From an uncultured Alphaproteobacteria bacterium (GTDB lineage: Bacteria > Pseudomonadota > Alphaproteobacteria > RF32 > CAG-239), in the NCBI GenBank assembly GCA_910580155.1, contig CAJTWX010000029.1, forward strand, positions 1-18,519: a stretch of 18,519 bases of DNA, given 5' to 3'. Both the position numbers and the translations under genes were made by a program. The notes under the pieces were generated by a model. It worked only from the letters and a program-made list of their open reading frames with translations, made no database searches and had not been told where the DNA came from. Shown one piece after another: positions 6,797 through 15,816 of this stretch. Each line of letters begins with the position of its first letter. The stretch's first letter is position 1.

Positions 6797-8467
6797 ATGG
6801 TAATAAATAAACTTGTATATTTGGTGATACTTGCCCTTTTGGGGAGTTTGCGTCTGCGAATGCGGTATGACAGGGTGTTGTCGTGGCTGATGTTTGGCGC
6901 AATGGCATATCTTTTTGCAGATTATTGTGCAAATGCCGTGGAAAATCATAATGCCGCGCTGTCGTTTTTGTGGAGCAAAACCAGAATCGGTAATATAACG
7001 GTTGATTTTGTGCCTACACAAACTTTAAACAGATTGATTATCCCGCTGTTTTTTCTCTCGTTAATAACGATTCTCAATAATAATGTTTTCCGCTACGAAG
7101 AAAAACGCAGCATATTTAATTCACTGATTATCCTGAATTTTGTAACGCTGAGCCTGCTTGTCAGTGCAGAAAATTATGTCCAGCTGATTACGGCGGTTTT
7201 TGTGTCGGATATTTTGGGCTATCTGCTTCTAAAAGATGTCGATTCGTCACATCGTTATGTCATCTATAATTTATTTGCCGATATGTGTCTGTTTATGGTT
7301 TTGGCTTTGGCTTGTGGTAAAATTCAGAGTTTGGAACTCCGGCAATTGCTGAACTATAAACAAATTGGCGGTCATCGGGATTTTGTGGGGCTTGTTGCTT
7401 CTTTTGCTATTTTTATTAAAATCGGCTGTTTTTTGTTTCAAACCTACCTGTTGGATATTTCATCAGCCAGATTCCAGCGGATGAGCGCCGTAAATCTGTT
7501 GTTTTCGCCGCTGGTCGGTATTTTATTGCTTGTAAAGTTACACAATCTGCTTGCCGTATCGCATTTGTTTTTGCCCTTTTTTCAAATTATGTCCGGAGCC
7601 ACATATGTCGCCGGTCTGATATATTTTATTCTGAAAGACAATATCCAAAAGAAAATGGTTTGTTTGAATATGGCTTTTTATGGGCTTTTGATGTATATGT
7701 TAATGTTAAACGGTTTTGGTTGGTCGAAGTTGTTTGCATACTATTTGATAGCGATTTATTTGTTCAACCTGCTGTTTTTTAAAATATATCTGTACCAAAA
7801 TCGGGAAGAAAAAGTCAGTAAAATGTTAAACGGGCGGGAAGTCAATACGCTGCCGCTGCAGGTTCTGCTATTTCAATTTGTTATACTGATTGCAGTCTTT
7901 TGGGCAATTGCCAACCGGACAATTTCAGACCGTTACATAGTAATGCCTGCAGCAGCGGGAATATTGCTGGCAATAGGTATAGTTTTGAACCATATTTACA
8001 AATCGCCGCATACGCGCAGGCTCGATTATCTAAATCCGAATCCGCGGCGTATTCTGTCATTTTTAATCAACACCGCCCTCATTCTGGCAGGCGGAGTGAT
8101 ATTTGATATTTACAGCTGGCAAAGTTTCGGATTTATAACAGTATTTTTAATCCTGACATCTCTGCCGGTTTGGCAAAAACTTCGCAGTGTATATGAAAAA
8201 GAAGGACTGCAAAAAGAAGATGTCAGCAAAAGTCTGTTTTGCTATATGCTGGTAGAACCGCTGAAATATGTAAGCCGGATGTTATGGCTGATGGTTGATT
8301 TTATGTTTTCGGAAAAAATAATCACGGCAGTCTTTTCAAACATCGGCCGCGGTGGAATTTCATTCTTTTTCAAAATTAACCAAAAAGGCGTCGCCGCCGG
8401 AGTCGTTTTCTTAATAATCGGGCTGGCTGCTTTTGTACTCGCATTTTACAGGAGGTATTTGCCGTGA
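6797..8467 (+). CDS. Divergent NuoL-like membrane protein (complex I antiporter-type subunit)
   Basis: I choose the ATG at 6797 because GGAG lies 5 bases before it; an in-frame GTG at 6773 has no such site. The 556-aa protein has about 14 hydrophobic segments and a C-terminal part (YVSRMLWLMVDFMFSEKIIT) like the NuoL end. It is shorter than the usual 600-650 residues. NuoL subunits of NADH:quinone oxidoreductase carry a proton channel using a Glu in TM5 and a Lys in TM7. Here the TM5 segment reads ENYVQLITAVFVSDILGYLL, with Phe135 where Glu is expected, while Lys208 (SFAIFIKIGCFLFQTYL) is kept. The His of the following helix is lost too. The stop overlaps the next start (GTGA). It probably belongs to a modified or relic membrane complex. 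An Mrp- or hydrogenase-type subunit is the alternative, but gene order favours Nuo. Confidence 0.75.
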   Translation: MVINKLVYLVILALLGSLRLRMRYDRVLSWLMFGAMAYLFADYCANAVENHNAALSFLWSKTRIGNITVDFVPTQTLNRLIIPLFFLSLITILNNNVFRYEEKRSIFNSLIILNFVTLSLLVSAENYVQLITAVFVSDILGYLLLKDVDSSHRYVIYNLFADMCLFMVLALACGKIQSLELRQLLNYKQIGGHRDFVGLVASFAIFIKIGCFLFQTYLLDISSARFQRMSAVNLLFSPLVGILLLVKLHNLLAVSHLFLPFFQIMSGATYVAGLIYFILKDNIQKKMVCLNMAFYGLLMYMLMLNGFGWSKLFAYYLIAIYLFNLLFFKIYLYQNREEKVSKMLNGREVNTLPLQVLLFQFVILIAVFWAIANRTISDRYIVMPAAAGILLAIGIVLNHIYKSPHTRRLDYLNPNPRRILSFLINTALILAGGVIFDIYSWQSFGFITVFLILTSLPVWQKLRSVYEKEGLQKEDVSKSLFCYMLVEPLKYVSRMLWLMVDFMFSEKIITAVFSNIGRGGISFFFKINQKGVAAGVVFLIIGLAAFVLAFYRRYLP

Positions 8468-9891
8468 ATAATTACCTGTTACTGTTGCAGATACTCATTC
8501 CGTTATTGGGAGCATTGTTTGTTTTAAGTGCTAAAAACGATAAAAACTATGCGGCAGATAACGTGTATTATGTTGCTGTCTGGACGCTTTTGATAAATAA
8601 CCTTTTGATATTATACACTTTCTCCAAGATGGATGTCACCAAAACCGGTATCCAGATTGTCGAAAAATATCCGTGGTTTAATTTGCCCGTTACCGATATT
8701 TTGTTGGGAGTGGATACATTTTCGTTGTTACTGCTGTTTGGTATCAACCTGTCTTTTTTTGCCGCCGAACTTTGTGTTGACCACAAAACCGAACGGCCGA
8801 AAACGCTGATTGCCGCCGAACTGTTGTTTATCGGGCTTTTAAATGGTTACTTAGTTGCCGCGGATATTATTTCATTTTATGTGTTCTTTACCGCAATGAT
8901 TGCTCCGTTAATAATTTTAATCAGTACCTACGGCAATCTTCGTAAACGTAACGTATTGATTCGTTTCAGCATTTATAATATCATTGGCGTTATGCTTCTG
9001 TTTGTGTCAATAATGTTGATATGTGCCCATAAAAAAGCAAATATCCCGTTAAACACCATCGGCAACATTAATTTGAGCGGAAAAACCGAATACTTTGTCT
9101 GGTTCAGTATCTTGTTTGCGTTTATTTCACGTTTGCCGGTCTGGCCGTTTCATTACTGGATTGCCTCAATGAGCGCCACATTGCGTAACCCGCTGGTATT
9201 CGTGGTTGGAAACCTTATTCCTTTCGTTGGCCTGTATGGTTTTATCCGCTTTTGGCCGAATACCGTTCCCGAAAGTATTGCTGGATATGCGCCGGTGTTT
9301 GAGGGGGCCTGTATCCTGACGATGCTGTTTTTGTCGTTAGTCAGTTTAAGTCATAAAGATTTGCGCTACAAACTGTTTGCGTATGCAGCGGTATATTATC
9401 TGTTGTTTTTGGGAAGCGTGTTTTTGCCAACCGGTGTTTTGAAAAATAATATCAGCTATTCATTGTTTTCATATATAATGATTGTGACTGTACTGTCTTT
9501 TTTAATCCACCATATCGAAACACAGAAAAAAAAGTTGAATCTGTATACCGGTGGCGGAATATTATGCTATATGCCGCGCACCTCAAAATGTTTGTCATTA
9601 TATGTGCTGGCCGGAATCGGACTGCCGGTAACGCCGTTGTTTTGGAACAATTTTATCATAATTTCAGAGATTTTTAATTACAGCCTAATTTTCGGGGTGT
9701 TGGTAATGCTGTCACTGTTTATCGTTGCGCTTTCTTTGTTGGAAGAATTGTACCGGATGAAAGATAAAAGTTATGCAGAATCATCTTGCGTTATGGGAGT
9801 AGATTTGCCGAATTTGAACTTTGCAGTATACGTTGCCTGTCTGATGATTTTGTTTTTCTCATTTTTCAAACCACTATGGTTTGTATATTAA
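8464..9891 (+). CDS. Divergent NuoM-like membrane protein
   Basis: A GTG start overlaps the preceding stop by four bases, with a perfect AGGAGG 8 bases upstream inside the NuoL-like gene. The 475-aa protein has about 14 membrane segments. The family pattern is clear: LGVDTFSLLLLFG matches the NuoM GVDGISL region, DIISFYVFFTAMIAPL matches DLLLFYVFFEGMLIP, and SRLPVWPFHYWI matches VKVPMWPFHTWL. In NuoM the Glu of FFE and the Lys of VKVP are essential for proton transport. Here they are Thr143 and Arg223, and the Lys of LLKMGGYGF is replaced (LIPFVGLYGF). Substitution of three such sites makes normal pumping unlikely, though the frame is intact with a good ribosome binding site. Confidence 0.8.
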   Translation: MNNYLLLLQILIPLLGALFVLSAKNDKNYAADNVYYVAVWTLLINNLLILYTFSKMDVTKTGIQIVEKYPWFNLPVTDILLGVDTFSLLLLFGINLSFFAAELCVDHKTERPKTLIAAELLFIGLLNGYLVAADIISFYVFFTAMIAPLIILISTYGNLRKRNVLIRFSIYNIIGVMLLFVSIMLICAHKKANIPLNTIGNINLSGKTEYFVWFSILFAFISRLPVWPFHYWIASMSATLRNPLVFVVGNLIPFVGLYGFIRFWPNTVPESIAGYAPVFEGACILTMLFLSLVSLSHKDLRYKLFAYAAVYYLLFLGSVFLPTGVLKNNISYSLFSYIMIVTVLSFLIHHIETQKKKLNLYTGGGILCYMPRTSKCLSLYVLAGIGLPVTPLFWNNFIIISEIFNYSLIFGVLVMLSLFIVALSLLEELYRMKDKSYAESSCVMGVDLPNLNFAVYVACLMILFFSFFKPLWFVY

Positions 9892-9903
9892 AAAGGAGTT
9901 GGT

Positions 9904-11328
9904 ATGATGCTGCAAAACATATTATATGCTCTGCCCGAATTAGCCCTTTTAACAGGTGTCATACATCTCTGGCTGTGTTATTTGCTGGGAGAGGAATCAT
10001 CAAAGCTGTTTGCGCGTATAGCCAGAATATGGCTGATAGGCTCGATGTTATGCCTGATTATTTTTTATAATCAAAGCTTAAATCCGCATTATTACGCCAA
10101 TAATGCTTATACTTTTTTATTTCGGACAATGGCTTATGTTTTTACATACATCATATTATGGGTTGCCCCGCAATACTTTTCGGCAGAAAAGCGCATCGGC
10201 TGTAAATTTTATATTTTGTTATTGCTGGCATTAAGTGTTGCAGATATTATGCTTGCTGCCATAAATATCTGGGTTTTAATATCAAGTTATTGTTTATTGG
10301 CCTTAATCAATTATCGTTTGTTGGATACGCAAAGCGACCAGCTCCCCGAACCGGTTAAAAGCCGTTATATTGTCACGTTTTCCATTATTTTGATTTTATT
10401 GGCAGCAGGTGGTACAGGGCTGTATAATATCTCCGGCGGAAATATGGCATATAAATCGGTTGCTGCTGTTTTAGTAACAATGCCCGATTCGTTTGCCGGT
10501 TATATATGTGTGGCATTTTTGATTGTGCCGTTTTTGTATTCTTTGGGCATAGCGCCGTTTCATAGCTTTGCCGAAGATAAAACCGGCAGGGCGGTTCTTC
10601 CGGTCAGTCATTATTTGGCGGTTGTCGCGCCTTGGGTATATTGGGGAACATTTATCAAGCTGAATAACACGATTGTAAAACCCTACGCGGAAGATATCTC
10701 ACAGGTATATACCGCATTTGCGCTGTTTTCTGTGATTATCGGGGCAATGGGCGCAAATGCGCGCATAAACCTGCATCGGATATATTCTTTCTGCGCCACA
10801 TATTATTTTGGGATTGTCCTGCTTCTTTTGTCATTGTTTAATCCTGCAGCAGAATACGCCGCATATGTCTGTTTATGGACATATTTATTGTCAATAGGCG
10901 CCGTTTATCTGGTTTTTTACAGCTTAAAGAGTCGCAATGAATACCTTGCTGCCATAACATCGCTTTCAGGCTTGGCAGAAACTCGCCCGTTTGCGACAAC
11001 AACACTGCTCATCAGTCTGTTTTCGCTGATAGGAATGCCGCCTTTGGCAGGCTTTTTAGGGCAGGCAGATATTGTTTCAAGCCTTATTGCCGCACAAAAA
11101 TATATAAGCCTCGGATGCGTATTTTTTTGTCTGCTGTTATTGGCCAGAGCATTTTTGGAAATTATGAAAACGGCTTATTTTGAACACAAAATTATTGTAT
11201 ATGACGTAGAAAGCAAAGCCGTCCGGCTGATAATGCTGTTGAATATGGCCTGTTTGGCAGCAGCAGCATTTAATCCGTTTGGTGTAATAGATAAGATGAA
11301 AGATATGTTTTATGCTCTGTTCCTCTGA
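9904..11328 (+). CDS. Divergent NuoN-like membrane protein
   Basis: AAGGAG precedes the ATG; a second ATG follows at once. The 474-aa protein has about 14 membrane helices and sits directly before birA, the position of nuoN in many Alphaproteobacteria. Recognisable parts are IAPFHSFAEDKTGRAVLPVS (compare the NuoN VPFHMWTPDVYEGAPTPVT region), HRIYSFCATYYFGIVL (compare LLAYSSIAHVGYLL) and SLIGMPPLAGFLGQADI (compare SLAGIPPLAGFFGKFYV). The conserved Lys before PFH is Ser213, the Lys after GFFG is Gln, and the TM5 region (112-136) contains no Glu. It is the third member of the trio with its proton path disrupted. Its end overlaps birA by 17 bp. Confidence 0.75.
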   Translation: MMLQNILYALPELALLTGVIHLWLCYLLGEESSKLFARIARIWLIGSMLCLIIFYNQSLNPHYYANNAYTFLFRTMAYVFTYIILWVAPQYFSAEKRIGCKFYILLLLALSVADIMLAAINIWVLISSYCLLALINYRLLDTQSDQLPEPVKSRYIVTFSIILILLAAGGTGLYNISGGNMAYKSVAAVLVTMPDSFAGYICVAFLIVPFLYSLGIAPFHSFAEDKTGRAVLPVSHYLAVVAPWVYWGTFIKLNNTIVKPYAEDISQVYTAFALFSVIIGAMGANARINLHRIYSFCATYYFGIVLLLLSLFNPAAEYAAYVCLWTYLLSIGAVYLVFYSLKSRNEYLAAITSLSGLAETRPFATTTLLISLFSLIGMPPLAGFLGQADIVSSLIAAQKYISLGCVFFCLLLLARAFLEIMKTAYFEHKIIVYDVESKAVRLIMLLNMACLAAAAFNPFGVIDKMKDMFYALFL

Positions 11329-12037
11329 AAAAATAGCCCAGTGGCAGTGGTACGATGTTGAAACCACAAGTTCCACTAATGATGAAATCAAAAGAATTAT
11401 CAAAGATAACGCCGTTCCGATTGCCGTAAGCTCCAAACGCCAGACCGGCGGTAGGGGACGCCGTGGCAGAAAATGGCAGGGAATAGAAGGCAACTTGTAT
11501 TTTACATACAGTCTGGAAATAGCGCCGGAAGAACTGAGCAAAATAGTTTGTCTGGTAGGATTAAGCCTTGCAAAAACCGTGCAAGCGCTGGCACCGCATA
11601 AAAAAGTACAGATAAAATGGCCGAACGATGTCTTTCTTGAAGGCGGAAAGATGTCCGGCATTTTGTTTGAAAATATTTCCGGAACACTTTGGGGTATAGG
11701 AATAGGTGTCAATATTGCCGGCGCGCCTGTGCTTGAAAATCAGCCTTATAAAGCCGTATCTTTAAAAGAATGTTCAATATTGCTTGACCGGACGGAATTT
11801 TTGCGCTATTATCTCAAAAACTTTGCGTCAGATTTAGCTCTATACCGGCAAAACGGCTTTGCCGCAATAAAAAAACAATGGCTGGAAATGGCGCTGAATT
11901 ACCGGCAGAAGATTACGGTCAAAACCGAAAAAGACGAAAAAACAGGCCTGTTTGCCGCACTGGATGATAACGGCTACCTGATATTGCAAACAGCCGCGGG
12001 AGAAGAGCGTATTTTAGCCGGAGATTTATTTGTATAA
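11312..12037 (+). CDS. birA: Biotin-[acetyl-CoA-carboxylase] ligase (class I, no DNA-binding domain)
   Basis: The enzyme activates biotin with ATP and attaches it to the biotin carrier protein of acetyl-CoA carboxylase and similar enzymes in the cytoplasm. Signature motifs are all present: SSTND near residue 20, the GRGRRGRKW biotinyl-AMP loop (47-55), KWPND (102-106), GKMSGILFE (112-120) and GIGIGVNI (127-134). A small C-terminal beta domain ends with GEERILAGDLFV. At 241 residues with no N-terminal helix-turn-helix it cannot act as the E. coli-type repressor. The start lies within the end of the NuoN-like gene, giving a 17-bp overlap and likely coupling. The ribosome binding site is weak. 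The next gene starts 18 bp later. Confidence 0.93.
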   Translation: MLCSSEKIAQWQWYDVETTSSTNDEIKRIIKDNAVPIAVSSKRQTGGRGRRGRKWQGIEGNLYFTYSLEIAPEELSKIVCLVGLSLAKTVQALAPHKKVQIKWPNDVFLEGGKMSGILFENISGTLWGIGIGVNIAGAPVLENQPYKAVSLKECSILLDRTEFLRYYLKNFASDLALYRQNGFAAIKKQWLEMALNYRQKITVKTEKDEKTGLFAALDDNGYLILQTAAGEERILAGDLFV

Positions 12038-12055
12038 TAAAGGAATAATTAAAGA

Positions 12056-13735
12056 ATGAATGATTTTAAAAAGAACGGAATTTATTTTATACCGTTAGGC
12101 GGTGCCGATGAAATCGGAATGAATATGTTTGTATACGCCTCAAACGGTAAGCTGATTGTGGTGGATGCCGGATACGGATTCTTAAATGATGGCTTTCCGG
12201 GGATGGATATGTGCTATGCGTCGCCCGAGTTTCTGGAAAATTATAAAGAAGATATCTTAGGGCTGTTTATTACCCACGGGCACGAAGACCATCTCGGCGC
12301 AATAGCACAGGTCTGGCCGACATTGCAGTGTCCGGTTTACGGAACGGATTTTTCTTTGGGTTTGGTCAGAGAGCGTTTGAGCGAATATAAAATGCAAGAA
12401 CTTGTTCCGCTCATCTCTGTTAATCAGAAAAAGAAAGTGGTTTTGGATGGTTTTGAGGTTGAGTTTATCCCGATTGCACACTCGATTCCCGAGACCTCCG
12501 CTTTGTTTATCAAAACAGCAAATGGCAACATAATGCACGCAACTGACTGGCGTTTTGATGATAATAAGCTCTCAATGGTCAAAACCGACTTTGCTGCTTT
12601 AGAAAGAGCCGCTGCAGAAGGTGTGGATGTTTTTGTCTGTGATTCAACCAACGTAATGGTAGACGAACCGCAGGCAAGTGAAGAAGATGTGCGCAATAAT
12701 CTTATGAAAATTATTCCGGAAATGCAGGGCGGGGTCGTCGCAACCTGTTTTGCTTCAAATATTATGCGGTTGGAAAGCCTGATTCTTGCCGCCCGCGCTG
12801 CAAACAGAACGCCGGTTTTGGTTGGCAGAAGCTTGGTAACAAATGTAAAAATCGCCAAAAAATGCGGCTATCTGACCGAATACACAGATATTCATACCGC
12901 CGAACAGGTGGACGGGCTGACATCAGATAAAGCCTTGTATATCTGCACCGGTTCGCAGGCAAACTACCGCAGCGCGATGACGATGATTGCCAATGACGAA
13001 AACAAATACATCAAATTAAGCGCAGAGGATAACGTTATCTTTTCTTCCAAAATGATTCCCGGCAATGAAGAAAAAATTGAACGTCTGCAGGAAAAAATTA
13101 CCGCCAAAGGAGCAAACCTCGTCACCGAGGAGGATTATTTGGTGCACACCTCCGGTCACGCAAGCAAAAAAGATTTGAAGGCAATGTATGAGCTGTTGAA
13201 TCCGAAAATCGTTTTGCCGGTGCACGGTGATAAAAAGTTTATCCGCGAACATAAGCGTTTTGCCCTGAATTGCGGTGTAAAAGATGTCTTTTCGGCGCAA
13301 AATGGCGATATCTGCCTGTATCAAAACGGGCAAATCAGCCAAATTGAGCAAACGCCGGTTGATATAATGGGAATAGACCGCGGCCGCAGTGTTTCGCTCG
13401 GTTCGGAACTGATTAAAAATCGCCGCCGCATTATGTTTAATTGCACCTTATTTATTAGTGCCGTTATCAGCCGTGAGTATAAACTGAAATCATTGCAATT
13501 TAATTCCATTGATATCTTGGAAGAAAATGAATGGTATGTACTCGCAGAAGAAATCAAAAAACAGGTTGTTCCGCTGATTGAAAAGAAACTTTCCGAACAG
13601 CCGAAACGCACTGCCGTAGAAGATTTTATCCGCGGACAGATACGCCGCCGCGTTTTAAGCGCAACAGATATTAAACCGGTGACGATTCTGCACGTTCACT
13701 GGGAAGAAGACGAAGATTTGGAAATAATGGAATAA
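12056..13735 (+). CDS. rnj: Ribonuclease J
   Basis: This is a metallo-beta-lactamase/beta-CASP nuclease acting as 5' exonuclease and endonuclease in RNA decay and rRNA maturation. Metal ligands and motifs are complete: HGHEDH (74-79), AHSIPE (141-146), HATDW (161-165), DSTN (196-199), HTSGHAS (364-370) and PVHGD (388-392). The C-terminal domain (450-559) matches the usual length of about 555 residues. AAAGGAAT before the ATG is a good ribosome binding site. It follows birA closely, as in Alphaproteobacteria, but coaX, often found between the two, is missing. Its stop is 10 bp before the next ATG, so it is co-transcribed with the S66 peptidase. All catalytic residues are present, so it should be active. 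Confidence 0.95.
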   Translation: MNDFKKNGIYFIPLGGADEIGMNMFVYASNGKLIVVDAGYGFLNDGFPGMDMCYASPEFLENYKEDILGLFITHGHEDHLGAIAQVWPTLQCPVYGTDFSLGLVRERLSEYKMQELVPLISVNQKKKVVLDGFEVEFIPIAHSIPETSALFIKTANGNIMHATDWRFDDNKLSMVKTDFAALERAAAEGVDVFVCDSTNVMVDEPQASEEDVRNNLMKIIPEMQGGVVATCFASNIMRLESLILAARAANRTPVLVGRSLVTNVKIAKKCGYLTEYTDIHTAEQVDGLTSDKALYICTGSQANYRSAMTMIANDENKYIKLSAEDNVIFSSKMIPGNEEKIERLQEKITAKGANLVTEEDYLVHTSGHASKKDLKAMYELLNPKIVLPVHGDKKFIREHKRFALNCGVKDVFSAQNGDICLYQNGQISQIEQTPVDIMGIDRGRSVSLGSELIKNRRRIMFNCTLFISAVISREYKLKSLQFNSIDILEENEWYVLAEEIKKQVVPLIEKKLSEQPKRTAVEDFIRGQIRRRVLSATDIKPVTILHVHWEEDEDLEIME

Positions 13736-13744
13736 GGAGAGAAA

Positions 13745-14725
13745 ATGCAAAAGATAATACCCGAAAGGTTAAAAAAAGGCGATAAAGTAATGGTTATCGC
13801 GCCGGCAAGAGGAATTAAAATTATTGGTCAGGACGCCCGCGCCATCGCCAAAGAACGTCTCGAAAGTTTGGGGCTTGAAGTCGTTTTTGCCCCCAACACC
13901 ACCGATGATAACTGGGATTATATGGGGTCAGCGTCTATTGAAAAACGCGTAGAAGACATTCACACCGCATTTGCCGATAAGAGCGTAAAAGCCATAATGA
14001 CTATTATTGGCGGGGCAAATTCAAACCAGCTGCTAAAATATCTTGATTATGAGCTGATAAAAAATAATCCGAAAATATTTTGCGGTTTCTCCGACATCAC
14101 TGCGCTGGAAAATGCAATCCTTTCCCAAACCGGTATGGTCGTTTACTATGGGCCGCACTTTAGCTCGCTGGGAATGAAATACGGTTGCGATTATACGTTT
14201 GAGCACTTTGCCAAAATGCTTGTCACCGATGGCAAAGACAAAATCACCCCGTCCGAAATCTGGAGCGACGACCTCTGGTTTTTAAATCAGGAAAAACGTG
14301 AGTTTGAAGCTAACGAAGGCTATTGGAACATCCGTAACGGTGAAGCCTCGGGAACGATTATCGGCGGTAACCTCTGCACGTTTAATTTACTGTTGGGAAC
14401 AGAGTTTCGCCCCGCTTTCCCGAAGGACACAATATTGTTTATCGAAGATACCGAGGCAAGCTCTCTGGCAGATTTTGAGCGTAACCTGCAGGCACTCCTC
14501 CATCAGCCGGATTTTGCCAATGTCAAATCGCTTGTTATCGGGCGTTTTCAAAAAGGTTCCAAGGTCACGCGTGAGGGATTGGAATATATCTTAAACGCTA
14601 AAGCCGAACTAAAGGAATTGCCGATTCTCGCTAATGTTGATTTCGGACACACAGCTCCGCTTTTAACAATTCCGTTAGGCGGAACGGCGTTTCTGAAAGA
14701 CGGAAAGTTATCTTACGAAAATTAA
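13745..14725 (+). CDS. S66 family serine peptidase, MccF/LD-carboxypeptidase type
   Basis: S66 peptidases cleave either the L,D bond of murein tripeptide/tetrapeptide (LdcA) or the amide bond in microcin C-type peptide-nucleotides (MccF). The catalytic triad is visible: nucleophile Ser116 in FCGFSDITAL, Glu234 in LFIEDTEAS and His302 in DFGHTAP, with the GGANSNQLL oxyanion-side loop at 89-97. The segment SEIWSDDLWFLNQEKR with IIGGNLCTFNLLLGT resembles the MccF branch, whose loop holds the nucleotide, more than classic LdcA. There is no signal peptide, so it is cytoplasmic, as expected for both types. GGAGAG precedes the ATG 10 bp after rnj. It ends the core operon; 55 bp later a convergent gene ends. 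The MccF assignment is from motif memory. Confidence 0.88.
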   Translation: MQKIIPERLKKGDKVMVIAPARGIKIIGQDARAIAKERLESLGLEVVFAPNTTDDNWDYMGSASIEKRVEDIHTAFADKSVKAIMTIIGGANSNQLLKYLDYELIKNNPKIFCGFSDITALENAILSQTGMVVYYGPHFSSLGMKYGCDYTFEHFAKMLVTDGKDKITPSEIWSDDLWFLNQEKREFEANEGYWNIRNGEASGTIIGGNLCTFNLLLGTEFRPAFPKDTILFIEDTEASSLADFERNLQALLHQPDFANVKSLVIGRFQKGSKVTREGLEYILNAKAELKELPILANVDFGHTAPLLTIPLGGTAFLKDGKLSYEN

Positions 14726-14780
14726 AAACCAGTTTGTCAAAATCAACTTAAGATATCCGGTAAAAAGTTGGGATTTGTTA

Positions 14781-15772
14781 TCATCCTTTTCTTTTCCATA
14801 GAATTGTTCCGTCTATGTTTTCATAGTTATGTTCAATCCAATTCCCATCGATTTTCCAAAAATCACAGTCAATAACATTGAGTTTGGATAATAATTCGGG
14901 ATGATTCGCCGCTTTTCGCAAAATGGCAGAATTTCGCCAAATAAAATATTTTCGTTTATGAAAGACCAGCATATCATTTAAAATACCTGTAAATGAAGGT
15001 TGCTCATAAGCAATAAACATCGGCTTTTGCGTTTCAAGTTCTTGTTTCAGGTCAAAATATCGTTCGCGATGATAAATCGTATCAATAATTGTTACATTAT
15101 GATATCCGTACCAATAATAAGAGGAGTTCGGAATAAATGGTCCGTAAATTGTTTTTGTCAGAGATAAGAAACCGCCGCTGGAAAGGTGTTGACTCCACAA
15201 ATAATCCATATTTTTAAGGTAAGTTTGATATAACTCTTTCTGGCGGGCAGAAGGGGTTAGTTGATAAAGATTGATAAAAGCCGCCACAAGCAATATCGTG
15301 TACAAGTATTTAAAATAGTTGGCACGGCATAAAATGTTTCCAAGTAAAATGGACGCAAAAAACCAATACATCGTAAAATAATGAGGGAAAGTCTTGCAGT
15401 TTTTTGCCCATAGATAAAACGGTAGTTAATTTGATAAATAATCCAGATAACTGTTAAATATCCGATAACGCCAATTCCTCTGGCCATTGAAAAAATAATC
15501 GGGTTTTGGTAAAAAATCTTTGTTACCGGAGCAAACAAAAACCATAACAAAAGGTTATGATGCTGGAAAAAATCTTTATACGGGAGCTTACCTTCGCTGA
15601 CCAGCCAAGAACTATGAATATGCTCGATAGTATCCACAAAAAATCCCTTGAACGATGTTAAAGCGCTATAAAAAGCAACAAAAACAAAAAACGCCATAAA
15701 CAATACAAAGAACAGTTTTTGACATTTTTCTTCAATCAGACGATTTGTAATATAATCTAATAATTTTTTCAT
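14781..15772 (-). pseudogene. Broken GT39/ArnT-like membrane glycosyltransferase
   Basis: The N-terminal part (from ATG at 15772) has a membrane helix and the loop DTIEHIHSSWLVSEGKLPY followed by KDFFQHHNLLLWFL, typical of polyprenyl-phosphate-sugar-dependent GT39/ArnT-like enzymes, which move sugars on the outer face of the inner membrane. The C-terminal part lies in another frame, beginning just after a stop near 15425 with LPFYLWAKNCKTFPHYF, the PHYF-type motif of the family, and running to 14781 with a periplasmic domain ending GTILWKRKG. Together the parts code for about 330 residues, where intact relatives have 500 or more, so the central membrane section is missing and the frame is shifted at about 15380-15425. 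It is very likely inactive. GGAGAGG is a strong ribosome binding site, but its upstream partner CTCTCCG can cover it. Confidence 0.75.
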
Positions 15773-15786
15773 AAGTCCTCTCCGTT

Positions 15787-15816
15787 CAAAAAATAAACCA
15801 CCTTAAAAAAGGCGGT
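15787..15816 (-). terminator. Intrinsic terminator of the structured RNA
   Basis: On the minus strand, ACCGCCTT pairs with AAGGTGGT around a T-rich loop, with one G-U pair, and is followed by TTATTTTTTG. On the plus strand the same position is an A-C mismatch, so the signal works leftwards. It lies between the structured RNA candidate and the broken GT39 gene. Confidence 0.65.

Noticed and set aside
9786..10070. A 94-aa plus-strand ORF across the NuoM-like/NuoN-like junction
   Set aside because: It is a shadow frame overlapping two well-supported genes, with no family features.
6797..11328. Mrp-type Na+/H+ antiporter or group 4 hydrogenase membrane genes
   Set aside because: Three large L/M/N-type genes in order directly before birA and rnj match the nuo locus, and no small Mrp subunits or hydrogenase subunits are next to them.
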